From: Neorhizobium galegae
GTDB lineage: Bacteria > Pseudomonadota > Alphaproteobacteria > Rhizobiales > Rhizobiaceae
Direction of reading: 5' to 3'
Assembly (NCBI RefSeq): GCF_021391675.1
Contig: NZ_CP090095.1
Location: 687,501-751,500, forward strand
Length of the DNA: 64,000 bases
Position numbers and translations under genes: made by a program. Positions within the stretch are counted from its first letter, which is position 1, and every line of letters starts with the position of its first letter. Of this stretch, positions 28,253 through 36,233 are shown piece after piece. Below the pieces are notes generated by a model, which saw only the letters and a list, made by a program, of their open reading frames with translations, was not told the origin of the DNA and searched no databases.

Positions 28253-29306
28253 TGTCGATCCCCACATAGGTGTAAGCGTTGTGAGACAGCATTCGAATTT
28301 CCTCGAGATAATTGGAGTTCATGACGTAGATGGTCGAGCCGTGGGGAAGCTTCGCCAGTGCATGTTCCGGCGATTGCACCATCAGGCCGGTTGCCGGCAG
28401 GAACTTGCCCTGCTTGGCGGGATTGATGTCGATGACCATGTCGACCGGCTGCCCCTGACGGGATTTCAGCAAGGAGAAAGTCACGCCCTTCGATGCGCCG
28501 CCCCAGATCGCCGAACTGTCGCCGGCGGCGATTCGGTCGCCCAGCGTGCGGGTGAAATCGGCCGGAAACGCGACGCGATCGGTTTCTTCGCGCACTGGTG
28601 ACCGCAGCGAGTCCAGCTCGGCCACCACATAAAGGTACTGCCCGCCGAAAACGCGACCGCTTTCGATGACATTGCCGAAGATCCGATGAAAGTCGGACAG
28701 GCGGAAATAATTGACGTGCTCGTAGAACACGTCGAACCAGGCGCGGTGTTCCATGATCCAGTCGAAGCAGGGCACTTCGATATAGATGCGGCCCTTGCCG
28801 CCGTTCGCCTTGCAGAGCTCGACGAGGAAGTCATACGGGTTCTGGATATGCTCCAGCACGTGGCGAAGGATCAGCCCCTCGCCCTGAACATCGACGCCGG
28901 CCTCGAAATAATGCCGTTTTACGCGCGGATTCGTGCCCTCATATGTGGGGTCGAAGCCCGTTAGGTCGAAACCCTTTTCAAGCAGCATTTCGAGGAAGAG
29001 GCCCTTGCCGCAGCCGACCTCGACCAGGTTCTCACGGCCCATCGTCCGCTCGACGATGCCAGCCACCATTTCCAGATGCTGGTGGAAGTGCCGGCTGACA
29101 CCCTGTTCGTTATTGTAGTTGCCGTCGTAATCCATCAGCTTGGGGTCGAACGCATCGTTGTAGACGAGGCCCGTCTTCATGTCCTGCACCAGCCGAATAT
29201 CGCCCTTGGCGCAGCTTCTAGCTTCCGCCGCCGTGGGATAAACGCGGTTCTGGAAGGTCGGCAACTGCGGCTGTTCGTAAAGCAGCAGGGTATCTTTCGT
29301 CGTCAT
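28245..29306 (-). CDS. SAM-dependent methyltransferase, C-methyltransferase-like
   Basis: Protein of 353 residues with a class I methyltransferase domain (motif I LVEVGCGKGLFLEML at about 93-107, post-motif FDWIMEHRAWFDVFYEHVNY). The C-terminal Rossmann-like domain resembles those of sugar C-methyltransferases (WGGASKGVTFSLLKSRQG). Unlike the neighbour at 30141-31364 it lacks the N-terminal four-Cys zinc site and has FYEHVNYF in place of the catalytic YHEHFSY. Its substrate could be the sugar or a second position on it; I cannot decide. Confidence 0.7.
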   Translation of the reverse strand: MTTKDTLLLYEQPQLPTFQNRVYPTAAEARSCAKGDIRLVQDMKTGLVYNDAFDPKLMDYDGNYNNEQGVSRHFHQHLEMVAGIVERTMGRENLVEVGCGKGLFLEMLLEKGFDLTGFDPTYEGTNPRVKRHYFEAGVDVQGEGLILRHVLEHIQNPYDFLVELCKANGGKGRIYIEVPCFDWIMEHRAWFDVFYEHVNYFRLSDFHRIFGNVIESGRVFGGQYLYVVAELDSLRSPVREETDRVAFPADFTRTLGDRIAAGDSSAIWGGASKGVTFSLLKSRQGQPVDMVIDINPAKQGKFLPATGLMVQSPEHALAKLPHGSTIYVMNSNYLEEIRMLSHNAYTYVGIDNE

Positions 29307-29310
29307 GTCA

Positions 29311-30144
29311 TCACCTCGTTAATCCTACAACGCAGGGAGGATCCACCAGATTGTCGGGACGAGCGCCGAATCGCAGGAGATCGCGTCGACCATACTCGTC
29401 AGCCAACCGCTCGGCTATCTGCCGCACCGTGACCGGAATTCCGGAACAGATGTTGGCTGCTCCCGTTTTGTCGCCAAGTCCGATATCAGCGATCTGCCTT
29501 CCTGCTTCCCGAACGTCCAGGAAGTCACGGATCTGGTTGCCGCTGGTCAAATCCACCGGTTTGCCGGCGGCAAGCTGTGTCCGAAGATAGGGAAACAGCC
29601 GTCGCTCATCCTCGCCTTCGCCGAAAAGATAAAAGAGCCTGCACCAGGCAAAGCTGATCCGGTGCAGCGGCAGCCATTGCGACAGGGCCAGAAACACCGC
29701 GGCTTTTGCGCCGGCGTAGGGGCTGATCGGACGTAGCGGGGTATCGGTGGCCAGCATGCCGACCGAGACGTCGTATTCGAAACACGTGCCGACGCCGACG
29801 AACCGTTTGACGCCGGCAAGCGCTGCGCCCTGCGCCATCCGCAACGTGCCTTCGAGGCAGACGATGTTTTCCGGCGACTGCAGATATTTGCCGGGTTCGG
29901 CATACCACGCGACATGCGCGACCGTATCGACACCTTCCAGCGCCTTCGCCCACCATTCGACCGGCTCGCGGAACAGGTCCGGCGTCCGCACGATGGTCTC
30001 GACAGCAGAAAGATCGCCAAGCCGGCTTTCCGCCGATCCTTCACGTAAGATCACCCGCACGCGCGCACCGGATTCGGTCAGCGCCCGCAGCACCTGCCGG
30101 CCGACAAAACCTGTTCCCCCGGTGAGCAGGACGAGTGGCGTCAT
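29311..30144 (-). CDS. NDP-sugar SDR reductase/epimerase (CDP-abequose synthase-like)
   Basis: Extended short-chain dehydrogenase of 277 residues. It has an NAD(P)-binding TGGTGFVGRQVLR at 8-20, catalytic YAGAK (YxxxK) near 142-146 and a Thr/Cys pair in GVGTCFEYD. Its pattern is closest to 4-ketoreductases that finish CDP-deoxysugars. It follows the 4,6-dehydratase, epimerase and C-methyltransferase genes, so 4-keto reduction of the branched sugar is the likely step. The stop of the preceding gene overlaps its start by 4 bases. Confidence 0.7.
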   Translation of the reverse strand: MTPLVLLTGGTGFVGRQVLRALTESGARVRVILREGSAESRLGDLSAVETIVRTPDLFREPVEWWAKALEGVDTVAHVAWYAEPGKYLQSPENIVCLEGTLRMAQGAALAGVKRFVGVGTCFEYDVSVGMLATDTPLRPISPYAGAKAAVFLALSQWLPLHRISFAWCRLFYLFGEGEDERRLFPYLRTQLAAGKPVDLTSGNQIRDFLDVREAGRQIADIGLGDKTGAANICSGIPVTVRQIAERLADEYGRRDLLRFGARPDNLVDPPCVVGLTR

Positions 30145-31364
30145 ATGATCTTCAATTCCGGCACGGCCGTTACGAACCTGGTGCCCTGATCGGCAAGTGA
30201 AGCAAGCTGCTGACGGACTTCGGTCGCGATATTCCAGGGCAGGATCATCACATAGTCCGGCCGGCGCGCGACGATCTCGTCCGGATGCAGGATGGGGATA
30301 TGGCTGCCCGGCATGAACTTGTTCTGCTTGGCCGCTGCGGCATCGCAGACATAGGGCAGCAGGTCCGGTTTGACGCCGGCAAAATTCAGAAGCGTGTTGC
30401 CCTTGGCTGCGGCGCCATAGGCTGCGACCGTCTTGCCCTCGCGCTTTGCGTCCAGCAGAAAGGCCAGGGCATCGTTCTTGACCTTTTCGGCCTTGGCCTG
30501 GAAGTCGGCATAGATCGCCGGCGTCTGAAGGCCGCGGCGCTGTTCTTCGCCGAGCAGTGCGGTGACGGCATCGGTCGTCTGGCGCGAATCACCTTGATGG
30601 CAACCATAGACGCGCAGGCTGCCGCCATGGGTAGTCAATTCCTCGACGTCGAAGATGCGCAGGCCCGCCGCTTCGAAGATCTTTCCGACCGTGAAGAGGG
30701 AGAGATAGGAGAAGTGCTCGTGATAGACCGTATCGAACTGGTTGTGCTCGATGAGCCGCATCACATGCGGAAATTCGAGCGTGACGGTGCCGCCGGCCTT
30801 CAACGCCGCCTTGATGCCGCGCGTGAAATCGTTGATGTCAGGCACGTGCGCATAGACGTTGTTGCCGAGGATGAGATCGGCACTCTTGCCGTCACCGGCC
30901 AGCTGCTTGCCGAGTGCCTCACCGAAGAACTCCCGGCGGACCGGGATGCCGAGCGTCTCGGCGGCTTCGGCGGTGCTCGCCGTCGGCTCGACGCCGAGGC
31001 AGGGAATGCCGGCCTTGACGAAGTTCTTCAGGAGATAACCGTCGTTCGAGGCGACCTCGATGACCATGCTGTCCTTGCCGAGGCCGAGGCGGGAGGTGAT
31101 CATTTCGACATAACGGGCGGCATGCGCGAGCCAGCTCGTCGAGGCGCTGGAGAAATAGGCGTATTCGGCGCTGAAGAGTGATTCGGCCGAGGCATAGTCC
31201 TCGGTCTGAACCAGCCAGCATTCCTCGCAGACCTGCAGCCTCAAGGGAAAATAGACTTCCGGCTTGGAGAGATCCTCGGCGGTAAGATAGGCGTTGGACG
31301 GCGGCGCGAAGCCGAGGTCCAGGAAATCGCAGCGAAGTGCGGTACCGCAGTGGCGGCAGTTCAT
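30141..31364 (-). CDS. NDP-hexose 3-C-methyltransferase (TylC3/TcaB9 type)
   Basis: Protein of 407 residues with the three-part layout of sugar 3-C-methyltransferases. The N-terminal zinc site has C3, C6 (NCRHC) and CEEC near 47-50. The SAM domain carries IEVASNDGYLLKNF. The catalytic motif YHEHFSYLS near 215 holds the Tyr, Glu and His used for 3-C-methylation in TcaB9. The C-terminal domain carries YGAAAKGNTLLNF. It acts on a 4-keto-6-deoxy NDP-sugar, which the neighbouring RfbG supplies as the CDP form. It overlaps the epimerase gene by 4 bases. Confidence 0.85.
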   Translation of the reverse strand: MNCRHCGTALRCDFLDLGFAPPSNAYLTAEDLSKPEVYFPLRLQVCEECWLVQTEDYASAESLFSAEYAYFSSASTSWLAHAARYVEMITSRLGLGKDSMVIEVASNDGYLLKNFVKAGIPCLGVEPTASTAEAAETLGIPVRREFFGEALGKQLAGDGKSADLILGNNVYAHVPDINDFTRGIKAALKAGGTVTLEFPHVMRLIEHNQFDTVYHEHFSYLSLFTVGKIFEAAGLRIFDVEELTTHGGSLRVYGCHQGDSRQTTDAVTALLGEEQRRGLQTPAIYADFQAKAEKVKNDALAFLLDAKREGKTVAAYGAAAKGNTLLNFAGVKPDLLPYVCDAAAAKQNKFMPGSHIPILHPDEIVARRPDYVMILPWNIATEVRQQLASLADQGTRFVTAVPELKII

Positions 31365-31927
31365 GGCGTCAGTCCCGTGAATTGTGATGTCAGGGTGGAG
31401 TGGCCACGATCCCGATCCGACATTTCGGTAATCTCCAGCGGCCAGCTTAGGTTGAGAACCGGATCCTGCGCGTTCAGCGCACCTTCCGAACCGGATGCGT
31501 AGGGCATCGAATGGAAATAGAGGAGTTCGCAGTCGTCGGTCAGCGCCTGGAAGCCATGCGCGAACCCTTCCGGGATCAGCAGCGAGCGGCGGTTCTCAGC
31601 GGAGAGTTCCTGGGCATGCCATTTCAGGAAGGTCGGAGAATCTCGTCTCAGATCCACCGCGACGTCGAGGACCGCGCCGCGCAGGCAGTTGACCAGTTTC
31701 ATCTCGGCATGCGGCGGATGCTGGAAATGCATGCCGCGCACGGTGCCTTGCCGCGCCGTCATCGTCAGGTTGATCTGGGCAACCGGCTTTGCCCAGCCCG
31801 CTGACGCGAGTTCCTCGGCGCAGAACATGCGCGACAGGAAGCCCCGCGAATCACCGAGGTTCTGGCGTTCGACGAGTTTCAGGCCGGCAAGCGGCAGATC
31901 GGTGACGGTGAAGCGGCTCAAGGGCAT
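31361..31927 (-). CDS. rfbC: RmlC/RfbC-type NDP-4-keto-6-deoxysugar 3- or 3,5-epimerase
   Basis: Cupin epimerase of 188 residues. The family core is present: LGDSRGFLSRMF, GTVRGMHFQHPPHAEMKLVNCLRG with the catalytic His, and LLIPEGFAHGFQALTDDCELLYF. The second Tyr region reads MPYASGSEGALN, so the usual proton-donor Tyr appears present (MPY). It provides epimerisation at C3 (or C3 and C5) before C-methylation. It overlaps rfbG by 10 bases and the C-methyltransferase gene by 4. Confidence 0.82.
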   Translation of the reverse strand: MPLSRFTVTDLPLAGLKLVERQNLGDSRGFLSRMFCAEELASAGWAKPVAQINLTMTARQGTVRGMHFQHPPHAEMKLVNCLRGAVLDVAVDLRRDSPTFLKWHAQELSAENRRSLLIPEGFAHGFQALTDDCELLYFHSMPYASGSEGALNAQDPVLNLSWPLEITEMSDRDRGHSTLTSQFTGLTP

Positions 31928-33000
31928 GCCTCGTATTCGGCGATTTCAGCCTCGCAAAGCGCACGGACGTCAGCGCCGTCGTTCTGCGCACGATACCATT
32001 TCATCGTCCGGTCGACAGCTTCCGTCAGCCACCAGCGCGGCTCGATACCCAGCATATGCCGCGCCTTGGCAGTTTCCAAGGCAAGCCAGCCCGCTTCGTG
32101 CGGTCCCTCGGTGCCATCGCCATATTGGACCTCGCCGCGGCCGAAGGATGTGCGGGCGATCTCGATCACCTGGCGCACCGGCGCGGCCTCGTGGCTGATC
32201 GGGCCGAAATTGAAGGCATCCCCAATCGAAGGGTCGCTCCACAGCCGTTCGGCAAGCACGAGATAGGCAGAGAGCGGTTCGAGCACGTGCTGCCAGGGGC
32301 GCTTCGCCTCCGGCCGCCGGACGCTGAGCGTATTGCCGGACTGCCAGGCGCGGACCGCATCCGGCAGCAGACGGTCGGCCGACCAGTCGCCGCCGCCGAT
32401 CACATTGCCGGCCCGGGCGCTGGCGACCGCCACGCCTTTTTCGCGCAGAAACGAATCGCGATAGCTCGCAATGACGATCTCGGACGCGGCCTTGCTGGCA
32501 CTGTAGGGATCGTGCCCGCCGAGATGGTCCGTCTCCCGGTAAGGGAAGGCATGTTCGAGGTTGCGGTAGACCTTGTCGGTGGTGATCGCGACGATCACGC
32601 GCGCCGGCGGGACCGAACGGACCGCCTCGAGCAGGTTGGCCGTTCCGAGCACGTTGGTCGCAAAGGTGCCGAGCGGATCCTGGTAGCTCGGGCGCACCAG
32701 GGCCTGGGCGCCGAGATGCATCACGATCTCGGGCGAGGCGGAACGTACCAGTTCGGCAAGCTTGGCGGCGTCGCGGATATCCTGGAAATGACTTTCCTTG
32801 AGGTCAGGCCGCGCAAGTGCAAAGAGACTGGGCTGCGTTTCGGGTGGCAGGGCAATGCCGGTGACCTCGGCGCCGAGACGTCCGAGCCAGATGGAAAGCC
32901 ACGCTCCCTTGAAGCCGGTATGCCCTGTCAGAACAACGCGTTTACCCGCCCAGAAACCGCGGTCCGGACGAGCCCCGCCGGTCACGGCCAGATTTTCCAT
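31918..33000 (-). CDS. rfbG: CDP-glucose 4,6-dehydratase
   Basis: SDR dehydratase of 360 residues converting CDP-glucose to CDP-4-keto-6-deoxyglucose. It has the typical RfbG start [20 protein letters not shown] (NAD-binding GxxGxxG), [15 protein letters not shown] and catalytic YSASK with TTDKVY. With RfbF next to it the nucleotide is CDP rather than dTDP. It overlaps rfbF by 19 bases. Confidence 0.93.
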   Translation of the reverse strand: MENLAVTGGARPDRGFWAGKRVVLTGHTGFKGAWLSIWLGRLGAEVTGIALPPETQPSLFALARPDLKESHFQDIRDAAKLAELVRSASPEIVMHLGAQALVRPSYQDPLGTFATNVLGTANLLEAVRSVPPARVIVAITTDKVYRNLEHAFPYRETDHLGGHDPYSASKAASEIVIASYRDSFLREKGVAVASARAGNVIGGGDWSADRLLPDAVRAWQSGNTLSVRRPEAKRPWQHVLEPLSAYLVLAERLWSDPSIGDAFNFGPISHEAAPVRQVIEIARTSFGRGEVQYGDGTEGPHEAGWLALETAKARHMLGIEPRWWLTEAVDRTMKWYRAQNDGADVRALCEAEIAEYEACP

Positions 33001-33755
33001 GGCGCTTTTCCGGAGGCCCAGAGATCTTCGAGAAGGTTCTTTTCCCGCAGCGTGTCCATCGGCTGCCAGAAACCTTCATGCTCGTAAGCCATCAGTTCGC
33101 CCATCGTGGCAAGGTCCGCCATCGGCGCAGACTCCCACGGAATGTTGTCGCCCTCGATGAGGTCGATGCATTTCGGCGAAAGCACGAAGAAACCGCCATT
33201 GATCATCCCGCCGTCGCCGCGCGGCTTTTCCACGAAGCCGGTGACCTGGTTGCCGGAGCGTTCGAGCGCGCCGTAACGACCAGGCGGATGCACGGCGGTA
33301 ACCGTCGCATTCCTGCCGTGCGAACGATGGAACTTGACGAGCTCGGTGATGTTCACGTCGCTCAAGCCGTCGCCATAGGTGAAGCAGAAGCTTTCCTCGT
33401 TGCGCAGATATTCGGCAACCCGCTTCAGGCGACCGCCGGTCATCGTCGCTTCGCCGGTATCGATCAGCGTGACTTTCCAAGGCTCGGCGCTGCGGCGATG
33501 GACCTGCTTTTCGTTATAGGCCATGTCGAAGGTGACGTCCGACATGTGCAGGAAGTAGTTCGCGAAATACTCCTTGATGACGTAGCCCTTGTATCCGCAG
33601 CAGATGATGAACTCGTTCACGCCATGGGCGGAGTAGAGCTTCATGATGTGCCAGAGGATCGGCCGTCCGCCGATTTCGATCATCGGCTTGGGCTTGAGAT
33701 GCGTCTCCTCAGAGATGCGGGTTCCCAACCCACCGGCGAGAATTACAGCTTTCAA
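32982..33755 (-). CDS. rfbF: Glucose-1-phosphate cytidylyltransferase
   Basis: Nucleotidyltransferase of 257 residues making CDP-glucose from CTP and glucose-1-phosphate. The signature [20 protein letters not shown] is followed by [20 protein letters not shown] and [15 protein letters not shown], the classic RfbF sequence. It begins the CDP-sugar pathway of the island. About 100 bases separate it from the glycosyltransferase gene upstream, and I see no terminator there. Confidence 0.95.
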   Translation of the reverse strand: MKAVILAGGLGTRISEETHLKPKPMIEIGGRPILWHIMKLYSAHGVNEFIICCGYKGYVIKEYFANYFLHMSDVTFDMAYNEKQVHRRSAEPWKVTLIDTGEATMTGGRLKRVAEYLRNEESFCFTYGDGLSDVNITELVKFHRSHGRNATVTAVHPPGRYGALERSGNQVTGFVEKPRGDGGMINGGFFVLSPKCIDLIEGDNIPWESAPMADLATMGELMAYEHEGFWQPMDTLREKNLLEDLWASGKAPWKIWP

Positions 33756-33856
33756 TTCCGTCTCTCCGTAACTGACGGCCTATCCATTGAACGACGACCG
33801 TCAGCAAACCATGTGAATGGGGCTTCTCCGGCGATCAGGCTAAACGCCTTCGTGGG

Positions 33857-35104
33857 CTAAAGCAAAATAGTCCTGATCAGATCGTCCTGGGCGAACACGA
33901 GGTTGGGCAGATAACCCATCTCAACGAAACGGGCCCGCTCTTCCGGCAGATGCACCAGGATCGCCGTGTTCTCGAGTTGCGCGGGCGTAGGTTCCGCCGG
34001 CTCGTCGATGATCTCCAGTCGCGAAGGGAGCCTCACCCTTTGGAGCCGTTCCTTGAGGGTTACCATGTCCGGGTATCCGGAGATGACGAGATTGTCGATA
34101 CCCGCGGTCACCCCCAGCTGCCAGGAAAGGGTCTGCAGTGCCGTTGCGAGCAATCCGCCTTCCTTGAAGGACATGACTTCCGGATGCTCGTCGAAGCCTC
34201 CGAAGACCATTCTGGTATAGACCTCGTACGCCTTCACGTATTCGCGCATGCCGACGAGCAGTCGCATCGAGACGGCCATCCGCTGCAGCGTGAAGTTTCT
34301 GCAGAGATGCTCCTGGGTCGCGCGTTCGTCGGGCGAGGTACCGACCTTGCCGCGTTTGGATGCGAAGTAGAGGAAGTATTCCAGGCCGCCGCGGTACTGG
34401 TCCCATCCGGTTGCCGCGATCTGAGCGCCCCCCTGAACACGATCGCGTTCGACGTTGGATGCGATGACCTGGCGATAGAAGGGCGTCTTGCGGAAGGCGA
34501 TGTCGCCCTGGTCCAGGAAGTGGGCAAGCATGGGGAAGGGGTAGAAGCAGATATCCCTGGGAACCCATGAGGACCGGAAAGCGCTGGCGCGATAGATGCC
34601 GATTTCAGGGAAGATGTGGCCCCGGAACATATAGTTGAAAACTTCGGCGAAGCTTTTTTGCGGAAAAACCTTGTCTTCGTTGACCGTGTAGAACAGTCCG
34701 CCCTCAACTTCGTTGATGCCGTCATACATTGCCCACGGCGCATGGCAGACCGTGATGTTCGGATTCTCATCGAGGTAGGCAACGATATTGGCGACTTCCT
34801 GCGGGATCAGGCGATCGTCGTCGGCGAGGTAGAGGAGGTATTCGCCGCGTCCCAGCCGCAGGGAGCTGCTCATGTTGGGGATCATCCCCACATTCTCCGC
34901 GCCCCTGACGTACCGGATCGGCATTCCCCGTTCGATGAATTCCTTGGCGACCGCGCCGGTATTGTCCGTCGAGGCGTTGTCGGAAATGACGATTTCATAG
35001 GGGAAATCGAAGCGGAAATCGCGATGGCACCGTTCCAGGCAATCGTGCAGGTGTTTCTCACGGTTGTAAGTGGGGATGCATATGCTGAGTTTGATGGAAG
35101 ACAC
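33857..35104 (-). CDS. Family 2 glycosyltransferase
   Basis: Protein of 415 residues. The N-terminal GT-A domain (about 5-240) has ICIPTYNREKHL, VISDNASTDNT and the metal-binding YLADDDR (DxD). No membrane helix is evident, so it is probably cytosolic. The remaining 170 residues are helical and unassigned. GTG 35104 follows GAGGAA. It is the first gene of the sugar operon and the natural candidate for transferring the branched deoxysugar to an acceptor, but the acceptor is not shown by sequence. Confidence 0.8.
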   Translation of the reverse strand: MSSIKLSICIPTYNREKHLHDCLERCHRDFRFDFPYEIVISDNASTDNTGAVAKEFIERGMPIRYVRGAENVGMIPNMSSSLRLGRGEYLLYLADDDRLIPQEVANIVAYLDENPNITVCHAPWAMYDGINEVEGGLFYTVNEDKVFPQKSFAEVFNYMFRGHIFPEIGIYRASAFRSSWVPRDICFYPFPMLAHFLDQGDIAFRKTPFYRQVIASNVERDRVQGGAQIAATGWDQYRGGLEYFLYFASKRGKVGTSPDERATQEHLCRNFTLQRMAVSMRLLVGMREYVKAYEVYTRMVFGGFDEHPEVMSFKEGGLLATALQTLSWQLGVTAGIDNLVISGYPDMVTLKERLQRVRLPSRLEIIDEPAEPTPAQLENTAILVHLPEERARFVEMGYLPNLVFAQDDLIRTILL

Positions 35105-35258
35105 CGAATTTCCTCGATCTGATTTGTTCGAAAGCGCAGCGGGTTCGCCGCAAGCAAGGGACGCTCAGCGGCAGGGTTCCGAGGCGCTTCCGATCGACGT
35201 GAGAGCCAGCACGGGGCTTTTCCAGGCTCTGTACGTCCATTAGCTATTCCTGGATTGA

Positions 35259-35282
35259 GGCTATTCGACCAGACTTGCGCCA
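35259..35282 (-). promoter_or_regulatory. Weak flagellar-type promoter element before the sugar operon
   Basis: On the minus strand TGGCGCAAG, nine bases, then ATAGCC. It differs from TCRCRCAAG-N9-YTA at positions 2, 3 and the first base of the second half. It lies about 155 bases before the glycosyltransferase start. Confidence 0.3.
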
Positions 35283-35409
35283 AGCTGAATGAAGATCGCG
35301 TCGGCAGCCCAGCCATTGTGGTTTGATCAGGGCAGCGTGCTTTCTGTGTACGAGCCCCCGCATCCGGCCCGCAGGTGTTGACCTGCATTGGTCAGGGTGA
35401 CTATCGAAG

Positions 35410-35439
35410 ATGACGCAAAGGACCTTCGTGATCGCATGA
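35410..35439 (+). pseudogene. fliL: Relic of the fliL 3' end overlapping fliP
   Basis: ATG at 35410 opens a nine-codon frame, MTQRTFVIA then TGA, whose stop overlaps the fliP ATG (ATGA). The last codons match the end of intact fliL (RTFVIE). It is best explained as the original fliL 3' end left behind when the sugar island was inserted. It may still help fliP translation by coupling. Confidence 0.6.
35420..35434 (+). repeat. Right copy of 15-bp direct repeat flanking the glycan island
   Basis: GGACCTTCGTGATCG is identical to 27340-27354 at the end of fliL. Here it lies immediately before the fliP start codon at 35436. Confidence 0.85.
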
Positions 35440-36173
35440 TTCGGCTGATCTACCTGTTCGTCGCTCTGATGGCGGCACCCGGGCTCGCGCTCGCCCAGCA
35501 ATCGCCGGCGGATCTTCTCAATCTGCCGGTCGATGGTTCCGCAGCTGCGTGGATCATCCGGACTTTCGGGCTGTTGACGGTTCTCTCCGTCGCCCCCGGC
35601 ATCCTGATCATGGTCACGAGCTTTCCACGGATCGTGATCGCCTTCTCGATCCTGCGCTCGGGCATGGGCCTGTCGACCGCGCCGTCGAACATGATATTGG
35701 TCTCGATGGCGCTGTTCATGACGTTTTATGTCATGTCGCCCACCTTCGACAGGGCGTGGAACGAGGGCGTCCAGCCGCTTCTTCAGAACCGGGTCACCGA
35801 GGCGGAGGCGGTTCAACGGATCGCGGAGCCGTTCAGGGTGTTCATGTCAGCCAATACGCGCGACAAGGATCTTGAACTCTTCGTCGAAATCGCCCGGGAG
35901 CGAAACCAGTCCGTCGGCACGCCGCAGGCCGTAGACTACCGCGTCCTGGTCCCCGCCTTCATGCTTTCGGAAATACGGCGCGGTTTCGAAATCGGCTTCC
36001 TGATCATCCTGCCGTTCCTGGTCATCGACATGATCGTCGCTGCAATCACCATGGCAATGGGTATGATGATGCTGCCGCCGACATCGATCTCGCTGCCCTT
36101 CAAGATCCTTTTCTTTGTCCTGATCGACGGCTGGAACCTGCTGGTCGGGAGCCTGGTTCGTTCTTTCAATTAA
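35436..36173 (+). CDS. fliP: Flagellar export gate protein FliP
   Basis: Export-gate protein of 245 residues. It has a signal sequence (MIRLIYLFVALMAAPGLALAQ), then four membrane helices with the family motif VLSVAPGILIMVTSFPRIVIAFS, a loop, and FMLSEIRRGFEIGFLIILPF then MGMMMLPPTSISLPFKILFF. ATG 35436 gives the usual rhizobial start. No good ribosome-binding site precedes it, fitting an ancestral coupling to fliL that the island has broken. Confidence 0.95.
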   Translation: MIRLIYLFVALMAAPGLALAQQSPADLLNLPVDGSAAAWIIRTFGLLTVLSVAPGILIMVTSFPRIVIAFSILRSGMGLSTAPSNMILVSMALFMTFYVMSPTFDRAWNEGVQPLLQNRVTEAEAVQRIAEPFRVFMSANTRDKDLELFVEIARERNQSVGTPQAVDYRVLVPAFMLSEIRRGFEIGFLIILPFLVIDMIVAAITMAMGMMMLPPTSISLPFKILFFVLIDGWNLLVGSLVRSFN

Positions 36174-36192
36174 CTGGCAGCAGAGCTGCTGA

Positions 36193-36227
36193 AATGGAAA
36201 CGGCGGGGGATTCCCGCCGTTTCCATT
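36193..36227. terminator. Hairpin between the convergent fliP and GT41 genes
   Basis: A perfect 15-bp stem (AATGGAAACGGCGGG and its complement) has a 5-base loop. It lies 20 bases from the fliP stop and 7 from the stop of the minus-strand gene, so it probably ends transcription in both directions. There is no long external T tract. Confidence 0.7.
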
Positions 36228-36233
36228 CGCATA

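Larger units (their letters stand above)
35105..35435. other. Divergent intergenic region, sugar operon / fliP
   Basis: About 330 bases with a flagellar-type promoter element on the minus strand (35259-35282) and, next to fliP, the duplicated fliL end (35420-35434) within a nine-codon reading frame (35410-35439). Because fliP is now separated from fliL, its promoter should also lie here; I could not identify it. Confidence 0.55.

Noticed and set aside
27355..35419. Island as a transposon or integrative element
   Set aside because: There is no transposase, integrase, tRNA gene or terminal inverted repeat. The 15-bp repeat is part of the fliL coding sequence, so recombination at the junction explains it more simply.
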